In this document: in pieces, positions 16,750 through 25,591 of the stretch
How positions within the stretch are numbered: the first letter of the stretch is position 1
How the letters are laid out: every line of letters starts with the position of its first letter
Source of the DNA: Collinsella sp.
Lineage (GTDB): Bacteria > Actinomycetota > Coriobacteriia > Coriobacteriales > Coriobacteriaceae
Length of the DNA: 64,000 bases
Assembly: GCA_018368345.1 (NCBI GenBank)
Contig: JAGZEK010000010.1
Coordinates: 1 to 64,000 of the forward strand
Reading direction: 5' to 3'
Translations under genes and position numbers: made by a program
Notes under the pieces: model-generated
The model's input: the letters and a program-made list of their open reading frames with translations, nothing else
The model's database searches: none
Told to the model about the DNA's origin: nothing

Positions 16750-17781
16750 TTACAGTTCCACCACGGTGCCCAGCCCCGCCTCGACGGCGCGGTCGTAGGC
16801 GATTTTCGATGCCGAAAGGTCCTGAACGGCGATGCCCGACGTATCGAACACCGTCACCTGTTCGTCATCCGAACGTCCCGTAGCCGTGCCGGCGATGACT
16901 TCGCCGAGCTCCGCTTTGATGTCCTCGGGCGTGATGGCACCCTCGGCAACCGGAATCTCCAGCTCGCCGGACGCGACCGATTGCTCGCGGTCGTCGACGT
17001 AAACAGCGGCACGGGCGACAAGCGCCGAGGCGAGCTCCTGCTTGCCGGGCATGTCGGCACCGACGCAGGAGATATGCGCACCGGGGCGCACCCATGCATC
17101 GGGGATGATGGACTTGGTCGCAGGCGTGATCGTCACGATGATGTCGGCCTCTGCCGCGGCGCCTTGGCCGTCGGCCGTCGCCTCGATGGAATAGGTGGAT
17201 GCCTCGCGAGCATGCTCGCAAGCGCCCAAGATATGGGCGACCTCGTCTCGCATGCGCTCGACGCGAGCCTCGGGCGCGGCATCGGAAACCGGCTCCCACA
17301 CCTTGACCTCGCTCACTTTGGGACAGGCGGCGAGCACGCCCGCCACCATATAGGTGCTCATGTGGCCGGCACCCGCAACAAGCAGTTTGGACGCATCCGC
17401 CCGAGCCAGCCACTTGGCGCCGAGCGCAGCGGCAGCACCGGTGCGAAGTCCAGTGACGGCGGAGGCATTGAGCAGCGCCAACGGCTCGCCCGTCGCGTTG
17501 TCGCACAGCAGCGTAGTACCAAAGATCTCGGGGAGCCCCTTTTTGGGATTCTGAGAGAACCAGGCAGTGAGTTTGAGACCGAAGAGGCCGCTTCCCGCCA
17601 ACTCGCCCGAGCGGATATCCATATCGGCCACGCCGGGTTCGAACTGCTCATATACCATCGGCCACGCAACACCCTTGCCCGTTGCCTTCTGGCGATATGC
17701 CTCCTCCACGGCAGCGATTGCATCCTCGATCGTCAGCACCTTGGAAACTTCCTCGGCCGAAAGCACCACCATCTGCCCCAT
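16750..17781 (-). CDS. Ornithine cyclodeaminase/mu-crystallin family protein
   Basis: The 343-aa protein has the NAD-binding Rossmann core with GAGHMSTYM near residue 138 and the family's substrate-binding lead (LTIEDAIAAVEEAYR, ...GLFGLKL, ...SAVTGLRTGAAAALGAKWLA). Members convert ornithine to proline, or reduce imino acids, or act as alanine/lysine-type dehydrogenases; the sequence does not settle which. Two adjacent ATGs exist (17784, 17781); AGGAG spacing favours the second. It is the first gene of a two-gene operon with the aminotransferase and is divergent from pucR. A role in proline/ornithine or imino-acid metabolism is inferred. Confidence 0.88.
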   Translation of the reverse strand: MGQMVVLSAEEVSKVLTIEDAIAAVEEAYRQKATGKGVAWPMVYEQFEPGVADMDIRSGELAGSGLFGLKLTAWFSQNPKKGLPEIFGTTLLCDNATGEPLALLNASAVTGLRTGAAAALGAKWLARADASKLLVAGAGHMSTYMVAGVLAACPKVSEVKVWEPVSDAAPEARVERMRDEVAHILGACEHAREASTYSIEATADGQGAAAEADIIVTITPATKSIIPDAWVRPGAHISCVGADMPGKQELASALVARAAVYVDDREQSVASGELEIPVAEGAITPEDIKAELGEVIAGTATGRSDDEQVTVFDTSGIAVQDLSASKIAYDRAVEAGLGTVVEL

Positions 17782-17998
17782 CATCGCTCCTTTCAGCGAA
17801 AGCTTTACGTTGCTTCACTGTACGGTTTAGTAACGATGCCGCCAAGGATCATTTCTTGTTGGAATCTACAACGATTTTTGATCTGATTTTTCCATCTATC
17901 AGCAGGTATTTGAACTATTTATCGCATCAAAGGCATACGGATGTGCGATTATCCTATTTATACCTGTACTTATTGTATTGATTTACAAGGTGATGTTG
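17782..17998. promoter_or_regulatory. AT-rich divergent promoter region (cyclodeaminase/pucR)
   Basis: This gap is far more AT-rich than its surroundings, with several TATTTAT- and TATACC-like -10 candidates on the plus strand around 17955-17975. It probably carries the operator for the PucR protein; no clear palindrome was found. Confidence 0.45.
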
Positions 17999-19180
17999 AT
18001 GCTATACACCATCTCGGACTTCTCACGGGAATATGAGGGCTCGGTCCGTCTAATCGCCGGCAGCGATGGCGTCTCGTGTGCCGTCTCTGGCGTCGGGATC
18101 CTCGATTATGAACTCATGCCCGGCCTCAAGAGCAAGTACCAGCGCGTCAACTTCAGCTCAGACGAGATCGTCCTCAGCACCTTCCTCTATGCGAAGGACG
18201 ACCCGTACCTCATCACTGAAGCCGTGAAATACCTCGTCGCCAAGGGGACGAGCGGTCTCCTCATCAAAAACGTCCTGCACATCCCGATTCCCGACCAAGC
18301 CATCCGCTACGCCAACGCGCGGCACTACCCGGTCTTTCTCACGACCGACGACTCACTGTTCTTTGATAGCGTCATCTATGAGGTCAAACGGCATATCGAG
18401 CAGCTCGCGTCCATCGACTTCGCACAGCGCGAGATCGATGCCCTGAGGACAGATGTATCGCCCGAGTCCATCTGCCGACGCATCCGAAGCCTCAACCCGT
18501 CATTTCTGGACGAAGCGGTCGCCCTGTTCGTATCGTTTGCAGAACCCCTCGACCCGCGTACGTTTTTGCAAATCGAACGCCTCTGTGCAAAATCGACTCT
18601 CGCCGGATGCCACAACATGTTGGCACCCTATGACGGAGGTTTGTTATTCGTAGCGACAAGCGACTCGGAGCAGACGCTCGATGTGGAGCGAATCGTGCAG
18701 GCGCTCACGGAGCTCATCGAGGCTAGCGGTATCGATGGCGGAGCGGAAGGGCTCGGCATCAGCGATATTCTGTTTGGAGACGAGGCGGTGGCGCAGGCGA
18801 TCTCGCAGGCGATTTACGCACAGTGCCTATCTTGTCAACGAGCCGAGGGTCCCGTCCGCTATACGCAGCTCGGCATCCTGAGAACCGTGATGCCTTTTGC
18901 GGAAACCCCGGAGATGCGATCGTTCTCGGAGGCGATTCTCTCGCCGATACGCGAGCACGACAGTGAGCATGGCAGCGAGCTGGAATCCACGCTCGCCGCA
19001 TTCATCGAGAACGACCGACGTATCGAGCGAACCGCCAAGCAGACTGGCCAGCACCCGAACACGATTCGATATCGCCTCGATAAGGTGACAGCCCTCACCG
19101 GACTGAGCTACAAATGCGCCCCGGAGATGGAGCAGCTGTCGCTCGCCTACGCCATCGAACGCGCTCGCTCGCTTCAGTAA
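17999..19180 (+). CDS. PucR-family transcriptional regulator
   Basis: The 393-aa protein has an N-terminal PucR-like domain (residues 1-125), a middle GGDEF-like/CdaR segment and a C-terminal helix-turn-helix with TAKQTGQHPNTIRYRLDKV. This family usually activates purine, amino-acid or sugar-acid catabolism when its substrate is present. It is divergent from the cyclodeaminase-aminotransferase pair, its likely target. Several starts are possible (TTG 17978, ATG 17993, ATG 17999); AAGG lies eight bases before the last, which also gives the usual family start YTISDF. The identification is good, the inducer unknown. Confidence 0.9.
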   Translation: MLYTISDFSREYEGSVRLIAGSDGVSCAVSGVGILDYELMPGLKSKYQRVNFSSDEIVLSTFLYAKDDPYLITEAVKYLVAKGTSGLLIKNVLHIPIPDQAIRYANARHYPVFLTTDDSLFFDSVIYEVKRHIEQLASIDFAQREIDALRTDVSPESICRRIRSLNPSFLDEAVALFVSFAEPLDPRTFLQIERLCAKSTLAGCHNMLAPYDGGLLFVATSDSEQTLDVERIVQALTELIEASGIDGGAEGLGISDILFGDEAVAQAISQAIYAQCLSCQRAEGPVRYTQLGILRTVMPFAETPEMRSFSEAILSPIREHDSEHGSELESTLAAFIENDRRIERTAKQTGQHPNTIRYRLDKVTALTGLSYKCAPEMEQLSLAYAIERARSLQ

Positions 19181-19198
19181 GCCCACCCCACCTTGAGG

Positions 19199-19933
19199 TT
19201 AGGAACGGCGGGCACGGAGCTTTTCGTAGCCGTCGGCGAAGAAGGCGACCGTGGCGGCGTCGGCCTCGGCGGCGTCCGTCTCGGTTGCGGGGACCACGCC
19301 GTGCTCGTCGCTCACCAGGAACAGCGCGCCCTTGAGCTGAGCGGGGATGTCTACGCGCGTGACCGGGATGCCCTTGGTCTGGGCCAGCTGTTCGATGAGC
19401 GTCGCCGTGCCGCACAGGCGCTCGTCCGCCGGCGCCACAAAGGCCAGCTCGCCGTCGTTGACGGCAGCAAGCAGCTCGGGCGCCACGCCGGTTTCGTCGG
19501 CCTCGGAACGGGCCTCGGCAGAGCGGGCACGCAGCGCCTTGGCTGACGTATCGGCGAGCGGCTCGTACTCCCCCACTGTCATGGCGGCGTTGCCGTTGAT
19601 GTCGATCACCAGCATGAGTACGCCGTCGTGCGCGGTATAGTCGCCCTCGGCTAGCGACCACTCAACGTGCTGCTTGGCCCAGCTGAGCATGTTATGGGTA
19701 AGCGGCTCGCCCTGCACCAGACGCTCGGACAGTGCACGGATGTGGCGGTTGAGCATGGGCACCTTTTTATTGGACATGCGCCAACGGCAGACAAGCGCGG
19801 GCTTGTCGAGCGTGAACTTCTCGACCGCCTCCTGATTGGCGCAAAAGTCCTCGTACGCACGCTGATCCTCGGCATTGCCAAACAGCTCGGCATCATCAAT
19901 CTGGGGCATGGTCATACCTTTCGTGTTAGTCAT
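19199..19933 (-). CDS. Hypothetical protein, 244 aa
   Basis: I do not recognise this protein. It is soluble, acidic and free of signal peptide or membrane segments. The N-terminal 60 residues are charged and read like a helical segment, followed by HNMLSWAKQHVEWSL and a strand-rich middle part (GVLMLVIDINGNAAMTVGEYEPL). The C-terminal half (VAPADERLCGTATLIEQLAQTKGIPVTRVD) is alanine-rich and has alternating helices. The start may be 19933 (AGAGGA upstream) or the in-frame ATG at 19909, which has AAAGG at seven bases. It lies alone downstream of purH, separated by two hairpins, and converges on pucR. No functional inference is justified. Confidence 0.75.
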   Translation of the reverse strand: MTNTKGMTMPQIDDAELFGNAEDQRAYEDFCANQEAVEKFTLDKPALVCRWRMSNKKVPMLNRHIRALSERLVQGEPLTHNMLSWAKQHVEWSLAEGDYTAHDGVLMLVIDINGNAAMTVGEYEPLADTSAKALRARSAEARSEADETGVAPELLAAVNDGELAFVAPADERLCGTATLIEQLAQTKGIPVTRVDIPAQLKGALFLVSDEHGVVPATETDAAEADAATVAFFADGYEKLRARRS

Positions 19934-19950
19934 TCCGTCCTCTTATACCA

Positions 19951-19985
19951 AAAAGACGGCCCTCCAAACGGAGCAGCCGTCTTTT
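19951..19985 (-). terminator. Terminator downstream of purH
   Basis: A perfect 10-bp stem joins AAAAGACGGC (19951-19960) to GCCGTCTTTT (19976-19985). On the minus strand it ends in a run of T. It is 170 bases beyond purH, after the family G hairpin. Confidence 0.82.
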
Positions 19986-20055
19986 GCAGAGATTATTTTG
20001 ACGATATGGTCAGGCGACCGAACAGTTTAATGGGATAGAGAAACAACCCATTAAG

Positions 20056-20155
20056 GGTTTTCCAAGTGCCCGAGATTGCCCCGAAAGAGGAGCGCCGCGT
20101 ACTAAATGTACGCAAGCGACGGTTTGAGGGGCAAGGTCGGGTGCTTGGGAAAGCC
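20056..20155. repeat. Family G element, copy 1
   Basis: A long imperfect hairpin starts right at the purH stop codon. CCAAGTGCCCGA (outer left) pairs with TCGGGTGCTTGG, then an unpaired GA faces GG, then TTGCCCC pairs with GGGGCAA. The apical stem GCGTAC/GTACGC carries a TAAAT loop. Copy 2 at 48565-48664 keeps the GA/GG internal loop and the GTGCCCGA/TCGGG stem but has different inner pairs. Confidence 0.75.
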
Positions 20156-20156
20156 T

Positions 20157-21764
20157 CTAGTGCCTAAAATGCCTGGCTCCGGTGAAGACCATCGCAATGC
20201 CATGCTCGTTGCAGGCCTGGATGCTCTCGTCGTCGCGCTTGGAGCCGCCAGGCTGAATGATGCAGGTCACGCCGTGCGCGGCAAGCACGTCGACGTTGTC
20301 GCGGAACGGGAAGAACGCGTCGCTTGCGCAGGCAAAGCCGCCCTTCTCCACGCCCTCGCGTTCGCAGAAGTCCTCGGCGCGCTCACAGGCAAGCAGTGCA
20401 GAGTCAACGCGGTTGGGCTGACCCGGGCCCATGCCAATGCCGGCCTTACCCTTGGAGACCAAGATGGCGTTGGACTTGACGCCCTTACAGACCTTCCAGG
20501 CAAACTCGAGCTCGGCCATCTCGGCGTCGGTGGGCTTGCGGTCGGTGGGGAACGTAAAGGTCGCGGGATCCTCGGTCACGTGGTCGACCTCCTGCACCAG
20601 CATGCCGCCGTCGATGGAGCGCAGCTCCACTTGGGCACCGTGGTCCACGCCGCCGGTAGCCAGCACGCGCAGGTTGGGGCGCTTGGCCATGCGCTCGAGC
20701 GCCTCATCGGTGTAGCTCGGGGCGATGATGACCTCGACGAACTGCTTGTTCTGGTCGGCGAAGTGCTCAACCAGCTCAAAGGGAACCTCGCGGTTGCAGG
20801 CGATGATGCCGCCGAAGGCGCTCTTGGGATCGCAGGCGAAAGCGCGGTCGTAGGCGGCCGTGATGTCCTCGGCAACGGCGGAACCGCAGGGGTTCTGATG
20901 CTTGAGGATCACGCAGGCCGGCTCGTCGAACTCGCGGACCAGGTTCCAAGCGGCGTCGGCATCCAGATAGTTGTTGTAGCTGAGCGGCTTGCCCTGGATC
21001 TGCTCGGAGCCCACGAGCGGGAACTGCGAGCTCGCGGTGTTCTCGCAGCCCTCGGCAAAACGATAGACCGTGGCCTTCTGCTGTGGGTTCTCGCCATAGC
21101 GCAGGTCGTCGACCTTTTCCAGCGAAATCTCGAGCTTGGCAGAGGTGTCCGCCACGTCGCTTGCCTGGGCGGCAAGCCAACGGGAGATAGCCGTATCGTA
21201 GGCGGCGGTAGTCTGGTAGACCTTCACCTGCAGGCGACGACGGGTGGCAAGCGTGGTGCAGCCGCCGGTCTCGCGCATCTCGGCAAGGACAGCGTCGTAG
21301 TCGGCCGGGTCAGAGATGACGGTAACGCTCGCAGCGTTCTTAGCGGCGGAGCGCAGCATGGAGGGACCGCCAATGTCGATGTGCTCGATGGCGTCCGCAA
21401 AGGTGACCTCGGGGTTGGCGACGGTCTTCTCGAACTCGTACAGGTTGACGACGACCAAGTCGATCAGCTTAATGCCGTGCTGAGCGGCCTCCTGCATGTG
21501 CTGCTCGGAATCGCGGCGGGCCAGCAGCGCGCCGTGAACCTTGGGGTGCAGGGTCTTAACGCGGCCGTCCATCATCTCGGGATAGCCCGTGAACTCCTCG
21601 ATGGGGGTTACGGGAACGCCCGCGTCCTCGATGGCACGAGCCGTGCCGCCCGTAGAGATGATCTCGACGCCAAAGTCATCGACCAGCGTCCGTGCGAAAT
21701 CGACGACACCCGTTTTATCGGTAACCGAGATCAACGCGCGTGCGATCTTCACATCAGATCCCAT
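20157..21764 (-). CDS. purH: Bifunctional AICAR formyltransferase/IMP cyclohydrolase
   Basis: The 535-aa enzyme catalyses the last two steps of purine synthesis, from AICAR to IMP. The N-terminal cyclohydrolase domain (about 1-200) has SVTDKTGVVDFA and STGGTARAI plus DGRVKTLHPKVHGALL. The C-terminal transformylase domain has RYGENPQQKA, GKPLSYNNYLDADAAW, KHQNPCGSA and the catalytic His in that segment, and ends with the usual TGARHFRH. The length is standard. It is a single gene; the rest of the pur pathway is not in this window. A conserved hairpin (family G) begins at its stop codon. Confidence 0.97.
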   Translation of the reverse strand: MGSDVKIARALISVTDKTGVVDFARTLVDDFGVEIISTGGTARAIEDAGVPVTPIEEFTGYPEMMDGRVKTLHPKVHGALLARRDSEQHMQEAAQHGIKLIDLVVVNLYEFEKTVANPEVTFADAIEHIDIGGPSMLRSAAKNAASVTVISDPADYDAVLAEMRETGGCTTLATRRRLQVKVYQTTAAYDTAISRWLAAQASDVADTSAKLEISLEKVDDLRYGENPQQKATVYRFAEGCENTASSQFPLVGSEQIQGKPLSYNNYLDADAAWNLVREFDEPACVILKHQNPCGSAVAEDITAAYDRAFACDPKSAFGGIIACNREVPFELVEHFADQNKQFVEVIIAPSYTDEALERMAKRPNLRVLATGGVDHGAQVELRSIDGGMLVQEVDHVTEDPATFTFPTDRKPTDAEMAELEFAWKVCKGVKSNAILVSKGKAGIGMGPGQPNRVDSALLACERAEDFCEREGVEKGGFACASDAFFPFRDNVDVLAAHGVTCIIQPGGSKRDDESIQACNEHGIAMVFTGARHFRH

Positions 21765-22041
21765 GCAGTCCTCCTGTCTGGTACGCCGCCGTGCTCTGTG
21801 AGTCGGTGATACGTCGATCTGCAGCGCTCGCGCAGCGGCATTGAAAATACTGATTTAATGTAGCGCATCGAGCGCATCGATGCACCCCGCAACGCACGGC
21901 TGTGCAGAAAAAGTTTGCGAGCGAAGGGGATGGACACGGCATCGGGCACGGTGAGTTCATGGAACACAGGGGCACCATAATTAGATGCCAATAGCGTGGT
22001 AGAACTGTGCTCGATATGTATCCGCAATAGAAAGAGGCACC

Positions 22042-22683
22042 ATGGTCTCGCGGGTTCTCTACCGACCGTTTGATACCGAAGATTTCGACGCCATCGCACT
22101 GATTCTGCAGCAGCTTTGGCATAACAATTCGGATAACGATGAGTACAACCGCCTCGAGGCCGCGTGCGACCTCGCCTATTGCCTTTCGTCATCGACGTTT
22201 TCGCAGGTTGCCGTCATCGACGGTCAGGCGCGTGGCATTGCGCTCGCGCGTGCGGGACGGAGCTCCGGCGCCACCGTTAAGGAACATTGGATGGATACCG
22301 AACGCGCGCTGCTATCGCAGATGCGTGAGCTGGAGCCTGATGCCTGCGCCGAGTATCTCTCGTTTGTGCGTGCAACCATCCGAACCAACAACCGCCTGCT
22401 CGAGAGCAGCCCGTTGCCGCACGACAACGAAGTCACGCTGCTCGCCGTCGATCCCGATGTCCACGGCCTGGGTGTAGGCTCAGTGTTGCTCGATGCCGCG
22501 GTCTCGTACCTGTCCTCGCGCGGGGCGACAAGGGCGCACCTGTACACCGACTCCAACTGCTCGTGGAAGTTCTACGAGTTGCACGGCTTTAAGCGCACGG
22601 CCACGCACCGCGCCAACCGCGAAGAGCGTCGTCACGACATGCCGCGTGAAAGCTTTCTCTACGAACTCGACCTAACAGCCTAG
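22042..22683 (+). CDS. GNAT-family N-acetyltransferase
   Basis: The 213-aa protein has one GNAT domain. The acetyl-CoA binding motif A is visible as VTLLAVDPDVHGLGVGSVLLDAA near residues 133-155, followed by the beta-bulge YTDSNCSWKFYELHGFKR. The N-terminal 120 residues form a family-specific part of unknown specificity. It starts at an ATG with AGAGG upstream. It stands alone between purH and an intergenic region with repeats, so context gives no substrate. Confidence 0.88.
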   Translation: MVSRVLYRPFDTEDFDAIALILQQLWHNNSDNDEYNRLEAACDLAYCLSSSTFSQVAVIDGQARGIALARAGRSSGATVKEHWMDTERALLSQMRELEPDACAEYLSFVRATIRTNNRLLESSPLPHDNEVTLLAVDPDVHGLGVGSVLLDAAVSYLSSRGATRAHLYTDSNCSWKFYELHGFKRTATHRANREERRHDMPRESFLYELDLTA

Positions 22684-22703
22684 CCCAAGCAGCCACACCT
22701 GGT

Positions 22704-22769
22704 CATTTAAGAACGTCCCCAATGACTGATCCCCAACAACTAGTCATTTAAGTCTGTCCCCAATGAGTG
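22704..22769. repeat. Two GGGAC-class inverted repeats in tandem
   Basis: Two units of about 27 bases each lie 13 bases apart. Each is an inverted repeat: GTCATT...AATGAC with the loop TAAGAACGTCCCC, and AGTCATT...AATGAGT with the loop TAAGTCTGTCCCC. A third copy is at 47603-47633 near hisE. Confidence 0.7.
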
Positions 22770-22794
22770 GCCTAGGGGGTTTGTAGATAGCCCT

Positions 22795-23020
22795 GGTCAA
22801 AAAACATCAAATATGAGTACTGTTACCTTTTTAGTAGCAGCGATTTGGGGCATTTTTGATGCTTATAGGCATGACGACCAGCTGCACGAGCTGACATAAC
22901 TCCCCAAATGTTCAATAAAATGGGCTCCTAACGAGAAGTACTCTCATTAGGAGCCCATTATTATGTGCAAACATATGTGACCAACGCAGCAACAGTACTC
23001 ATATTTGGCATTTTTTGTCC
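22795..23020. repeat. 226-bp element with 30-bp terminal inverted repeats
   Basis: The ends (22795-22824 and 22991-23020) are reverse complements at 26 of 30 positions, including a perfect 17-bp block CAAATATGAGTACTGTT. Inside is a strong hairpin, ATGGGCTCCTAA with TTAGGAGCCCAT (22920-22958). It has no ORF. It looks like a small non-autonomous mobile element, but no target-site duplication is visible. It fills much of the gap between the GNAT gene and the DUF2207 gene. Confidence 0.55.
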
Positions 23021-23135
23021 ACTGCCCCTTGCGCGAAGGTCCTCAGCGGAAAGTTTGACCCGTTTCGATGCACAAAAATGGGATGAATCTTCCCTGGCAA
23101 CCGCCCAGAAAGATCCACCCCAAAGCAAGCGCTCG

Positions 23136-25082
23136 CTAGAACGTTCCGCCGCCGCCTCCGCCGACGCCGCCACCGCCGCCACCGGAAAAGCCGCCGCCGC
23201 TGCCGCCGCTCGAGCTATCGGAACTCGAAGCCAGCTCGCGGATGGTCTCGTGGTACACATCGTTGAACGAATCGAGCGGGGACTCGTTGCCGTAGTGATG
23301 GTAATACCACCAGTAGCAGGGGTAGTTGTCGTAGAAATCGTCGCTGTTGCGCAGGTCCGCAGGCACGGCCTCGGCCAGCTGTCGCAGCACTTCTTTCGAA
23401 ACGCCCAGGGCAACGCCCATCACCAGCAGTTTGTTCCACAAGATCAGGTCGCTGGGAATGGCCTCCTTCAGGCGCGTAAAGTCCTCAAGCCAATGCTTGA
23501 GCGCCTTGCAGCGAGCCGCCACCTCGGCGCCCTCCGGCGTGTAGCGGCGGAAGGTGCAGCTCAGGACAAAGCCCACGATCGTGACGGGGATCGAGATCAT
23601 AGCGGCACCGACGTTGGCGTCCGCAAAGTCGGTATAGATCAGAGAGCCCAGAATGCCAAAGACGATGATGATGCCGAGAACCAAGCCGGCAACCAGGGCG
23701 ATGGTGCCGTCCGAGGCGATAAGCTCGCGCGTCTCCAGCTTGCCCTTAACCGTGCTTTGATAGTCCTCGAGCTTGTTGCCAACAGATTCAGTACGCTCGC
23801 TGGCATACTCCTCCAGCTCGCTAAACGTGCGTGAACGGACGCCGTCTTTATCGGGCTTAACGCCGGCGAAGAAGACCTTGAGCACATCGCGATCGATGCC
23901 GTCCTTCTTGGCAGCCTTCCAGGCCTCGTCGGTCACTGTGATGCGATACGTCTGCTCCTCTTTTTCGCGACGGAGCAGACCCTTCTTCTTGGTCTCGGTC
24001 GCTTCTTCCAGCTTGATCACGCGGTCGTCGGTGAGCTTCATAAGCGTGGCGATATATGCCTGATCGGGCACGTCGTTCCAGCTCATAAGAGCTGCAAGCA
24101 CCGCGGGATGGTCGGCCGAGGGCACATCGCGGAAGTACTCGTCCTGGAAGAGCGGCTTGGGCTTGGGCCTGCGCAGCTTAAGCATCACGATCACACCGGT
24201 ATAGGCAACCGCCACGACAACACACACCACGGCAATCGCGCCGGCAACCGCACGCGCGTGCTCACGGCGAGCGTTGGCCTCGTCGGCCCATTCCTTCTCT
24301 TCGCTCAGAATCGTCGACATGCGCTTTTCGCCCGAGACGGCAAGCTGCGGCACCCAGTCGCTGGGGAAGGCGATGCGTGCCTCGGCGAATTCGCCCTCAT
24401 GCACGCAGGGAATGGTATAGGTGACCATGGGCTCGTCCGCATCGAGCGACACGTCGCCCGTCAGTGGGCCGTGGCCCCATGCGCGGAAGTTATCGCCCTT
24501 GACGGCAGCCGTCCCGGCAGCGGCATTTGCAAAGTAGACTTCCATCTCGACGTCATCGGAATCCGCCGACCAGCCGTCGCCGACGAATTTCCAGTAGAGC
24601 TCGGCGGTATCGGCCCAGTTCATAACCGCACCGGTCATGGAATAACTCACGTAGTAGATTGCGCTGTCGCCGCTCTCGTGAGGGCTGAACACCTTAATCT
24701 TTACGCCGTCGTCGGACTGTTCCACCGTGTAAACGCCGTCGTCGCCTTTATTTGCGCTGTCGACCTTGTTAAACGCAGTGTCGTCTTCCTCGACGCTCAG
24801 CACATTGACGACCACCGAGCCGCCTTGCTGGTTAGAGCCTGTATTGATATCCCAATACACGCCGTTAATGTCATCGTCGAAATCGAACTGGCGTCCCTCG
24901 ACAACGGTCAGCGAGCCATCGGCCTCGACCGTGGCACCGATGTAGGTTTGGCTCATGGAGTAGCCGTCGGCGTGCGCGGCGGCAGGCAGCAGCAACAACG
25001 CAAGCGCGACGAGTGCGCAGACGGAAGCGAACCGCGCAAACAGGCGGCGCTGCCGACAGGGCTGGGCAACGGGGGCGTTCAT
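23136..25082 (-). CDS. DUF2207-domain membrane protein with glycine-rich tail
   Basis: The 648-aa protein has an N-terminal signal peptide (hydrophobic stretch ending LLLLPAAAHADG), an extracellular beta-rich DUF2207 domain (about 45-270), a transmembrane helix (VAGAIAVVCVVVAVAYTGVIVML), a cytosolic region with charged segments, then two more membrane helices around 450-510 and a C-terminal tail of repeated Gly and Ser. Members are predicted membrane proteins of unknown function. I start it at 25082 (AAAGGATG upstream), not at an in-frame ATG 23 codons earlier, because that puts the signal peptide at the end. It is a single gene; the glycine tail may be a low-complexity membrane-exposed segment. 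Confidence 0.86.
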   Translation of the reverse strand: MNAPVAQPCRQRRLFARFASVCALVALALLLLPAAAHADGYSMSQTYIGATVEADGSLTVVEGRQFDFDDDINGVYWDINTGSNQQGGSVVVNVLSVEEDDTAFNKVDSANKGDDGVYTVEQSDDGVKIKVFSPHESGDSAIYYVSYSMTGAVMNWADTAELYWKFVGDGWSADSDDVEMEVYFANAAAGTAAVKGDNFRAWGHGPLTGDVSLDADEPMVTYTIPCVHEGEFAEARIAFPSDWVPQLAVSGEKRMSTILSEEKEWADEANARREHARAVAGAIAVVCVVVAVAYTGVIVMLKLRRPKPKPLFQDEYFRDVPSADHPAVLAALMSWNDVPDQAYIATLMKLTDDRVIKLEEATETKKKGLLRREKEEQTYRITVTDEAWKAAKKDGIDRDVLKVFFAGVKPDKDGVRSRTFSELEEYASERTESVGNKLEDYQSTVKGKLETRELIASDGTIALVAGLVLGIIIVFGILGSLIYTDFADANVGAAMISIPVTIVGFVLSCTFRRYTPEGAEVAARCKALKHWLEDFTRLKEAIPSDLILWNKLLVMGVALGVSKEVLRQLAEAVPADLRNSDDFYDNYPCYWWYYHHYGNESPLDSFNDVYHETIRELASSSDSSSGGSGGGFSGGGGGGVGGGGGGTF

Positions 25083-25202
25083 AGGCACATCCTTTGTCTG
25101 TGGTACCAACAGCGTTATTGTCCCACGTTTACGGGCGCACATGACGAGCATCTAGGCCAGCGGAGTATTAAACAGGACAAAAGTTACGCCCGCGGCCGGC
25201 AC

Positions 25203-25246
25203 CTGGGGACGTTCCTTATCTGCCGGCAATCTGGGACACTCCTTGG
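25203..25246. repeat. GGGAC-type sequence in the DUF2207/gluQRS gap
   Basis: CTGGGGACGTTCCTTATC and CTGGGACACTCCTTGG lie side by side with TGCCGGCAA between them. They share the GGGGACGTTC core with the inverted repeats at 22.7 and 47.6 kb, but no clear arms. Confidence 0.4.
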
Positions 25247-25299
25247 CATAGCCCGCTCCGGCAATAGATACCACTTCATAGCTCCATCACAGGTGTAGC

Positions 25300-25460
25300 G
25301 GCTTTGTGTGGGCGCGGCGTGAGCCGATTAAGCCGGCGAGCGAGGGGCATAAAGCAGTTGAGCGAAAATGGTTTGCCCCTTTGCCGTTCGCTCGAGGATC
25401 ATGTCCCCCTTTTCCGCGGAAACCCCGGCAGTTGCGAAGAGCTGCCGGGGTTTCTGTCGT
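25300..25460 (+). ncRNA. Candidate structured RNA ending in a terminator
   Basis: The sequence can fold into nested helices: CGAGCGA with TCGCTCG, and inside it GGGGCA with TGCCCC. It ends in a perfect 13-bp terminator, GAAACCCCGGCAG (25419-25431) with CTGCCGGGGTTTC (25442-25454). No ORF explains it, and it has no homologue I can name. It might equally be a decayed or repeated intergenic element. Confidence is low because no conservation data are available. Confidence 0.3.
25419..25454 (+). terminator. Strong terminator hairpin, no obvious gene upstream
   Basis: A perfect 13-bp stem with an 10-base loop. It is 336 bases from the 5' end of the DUF2207 gene and 137 before gluQRS, so it does not terminate either, which suggests an unannotated transcript on the plus strand, or an attenuator for gluQRS. 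Confidence 0.65.
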
Positions 25461-25591
25461 TTGAGGGCTAGATTGATTGACGACGATTAAGGTGCCGAGC
25501 CGGTGGTCCGGCACGCGCAACGCGCGGCCGCGGCAACTTGCGAGCATCGACGACGCCTCCCCTCACCTCACCCCGCGCTATACTCGTCCGC

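Noticed and set aside
25300..25420. Possible c-di-GMP-type riboswitch on the minus strand
   Set aside because: GGCAAACC and ACAAAGCC resemble pieces of the class I consensus, but spacing and the remaining helices do not fit.
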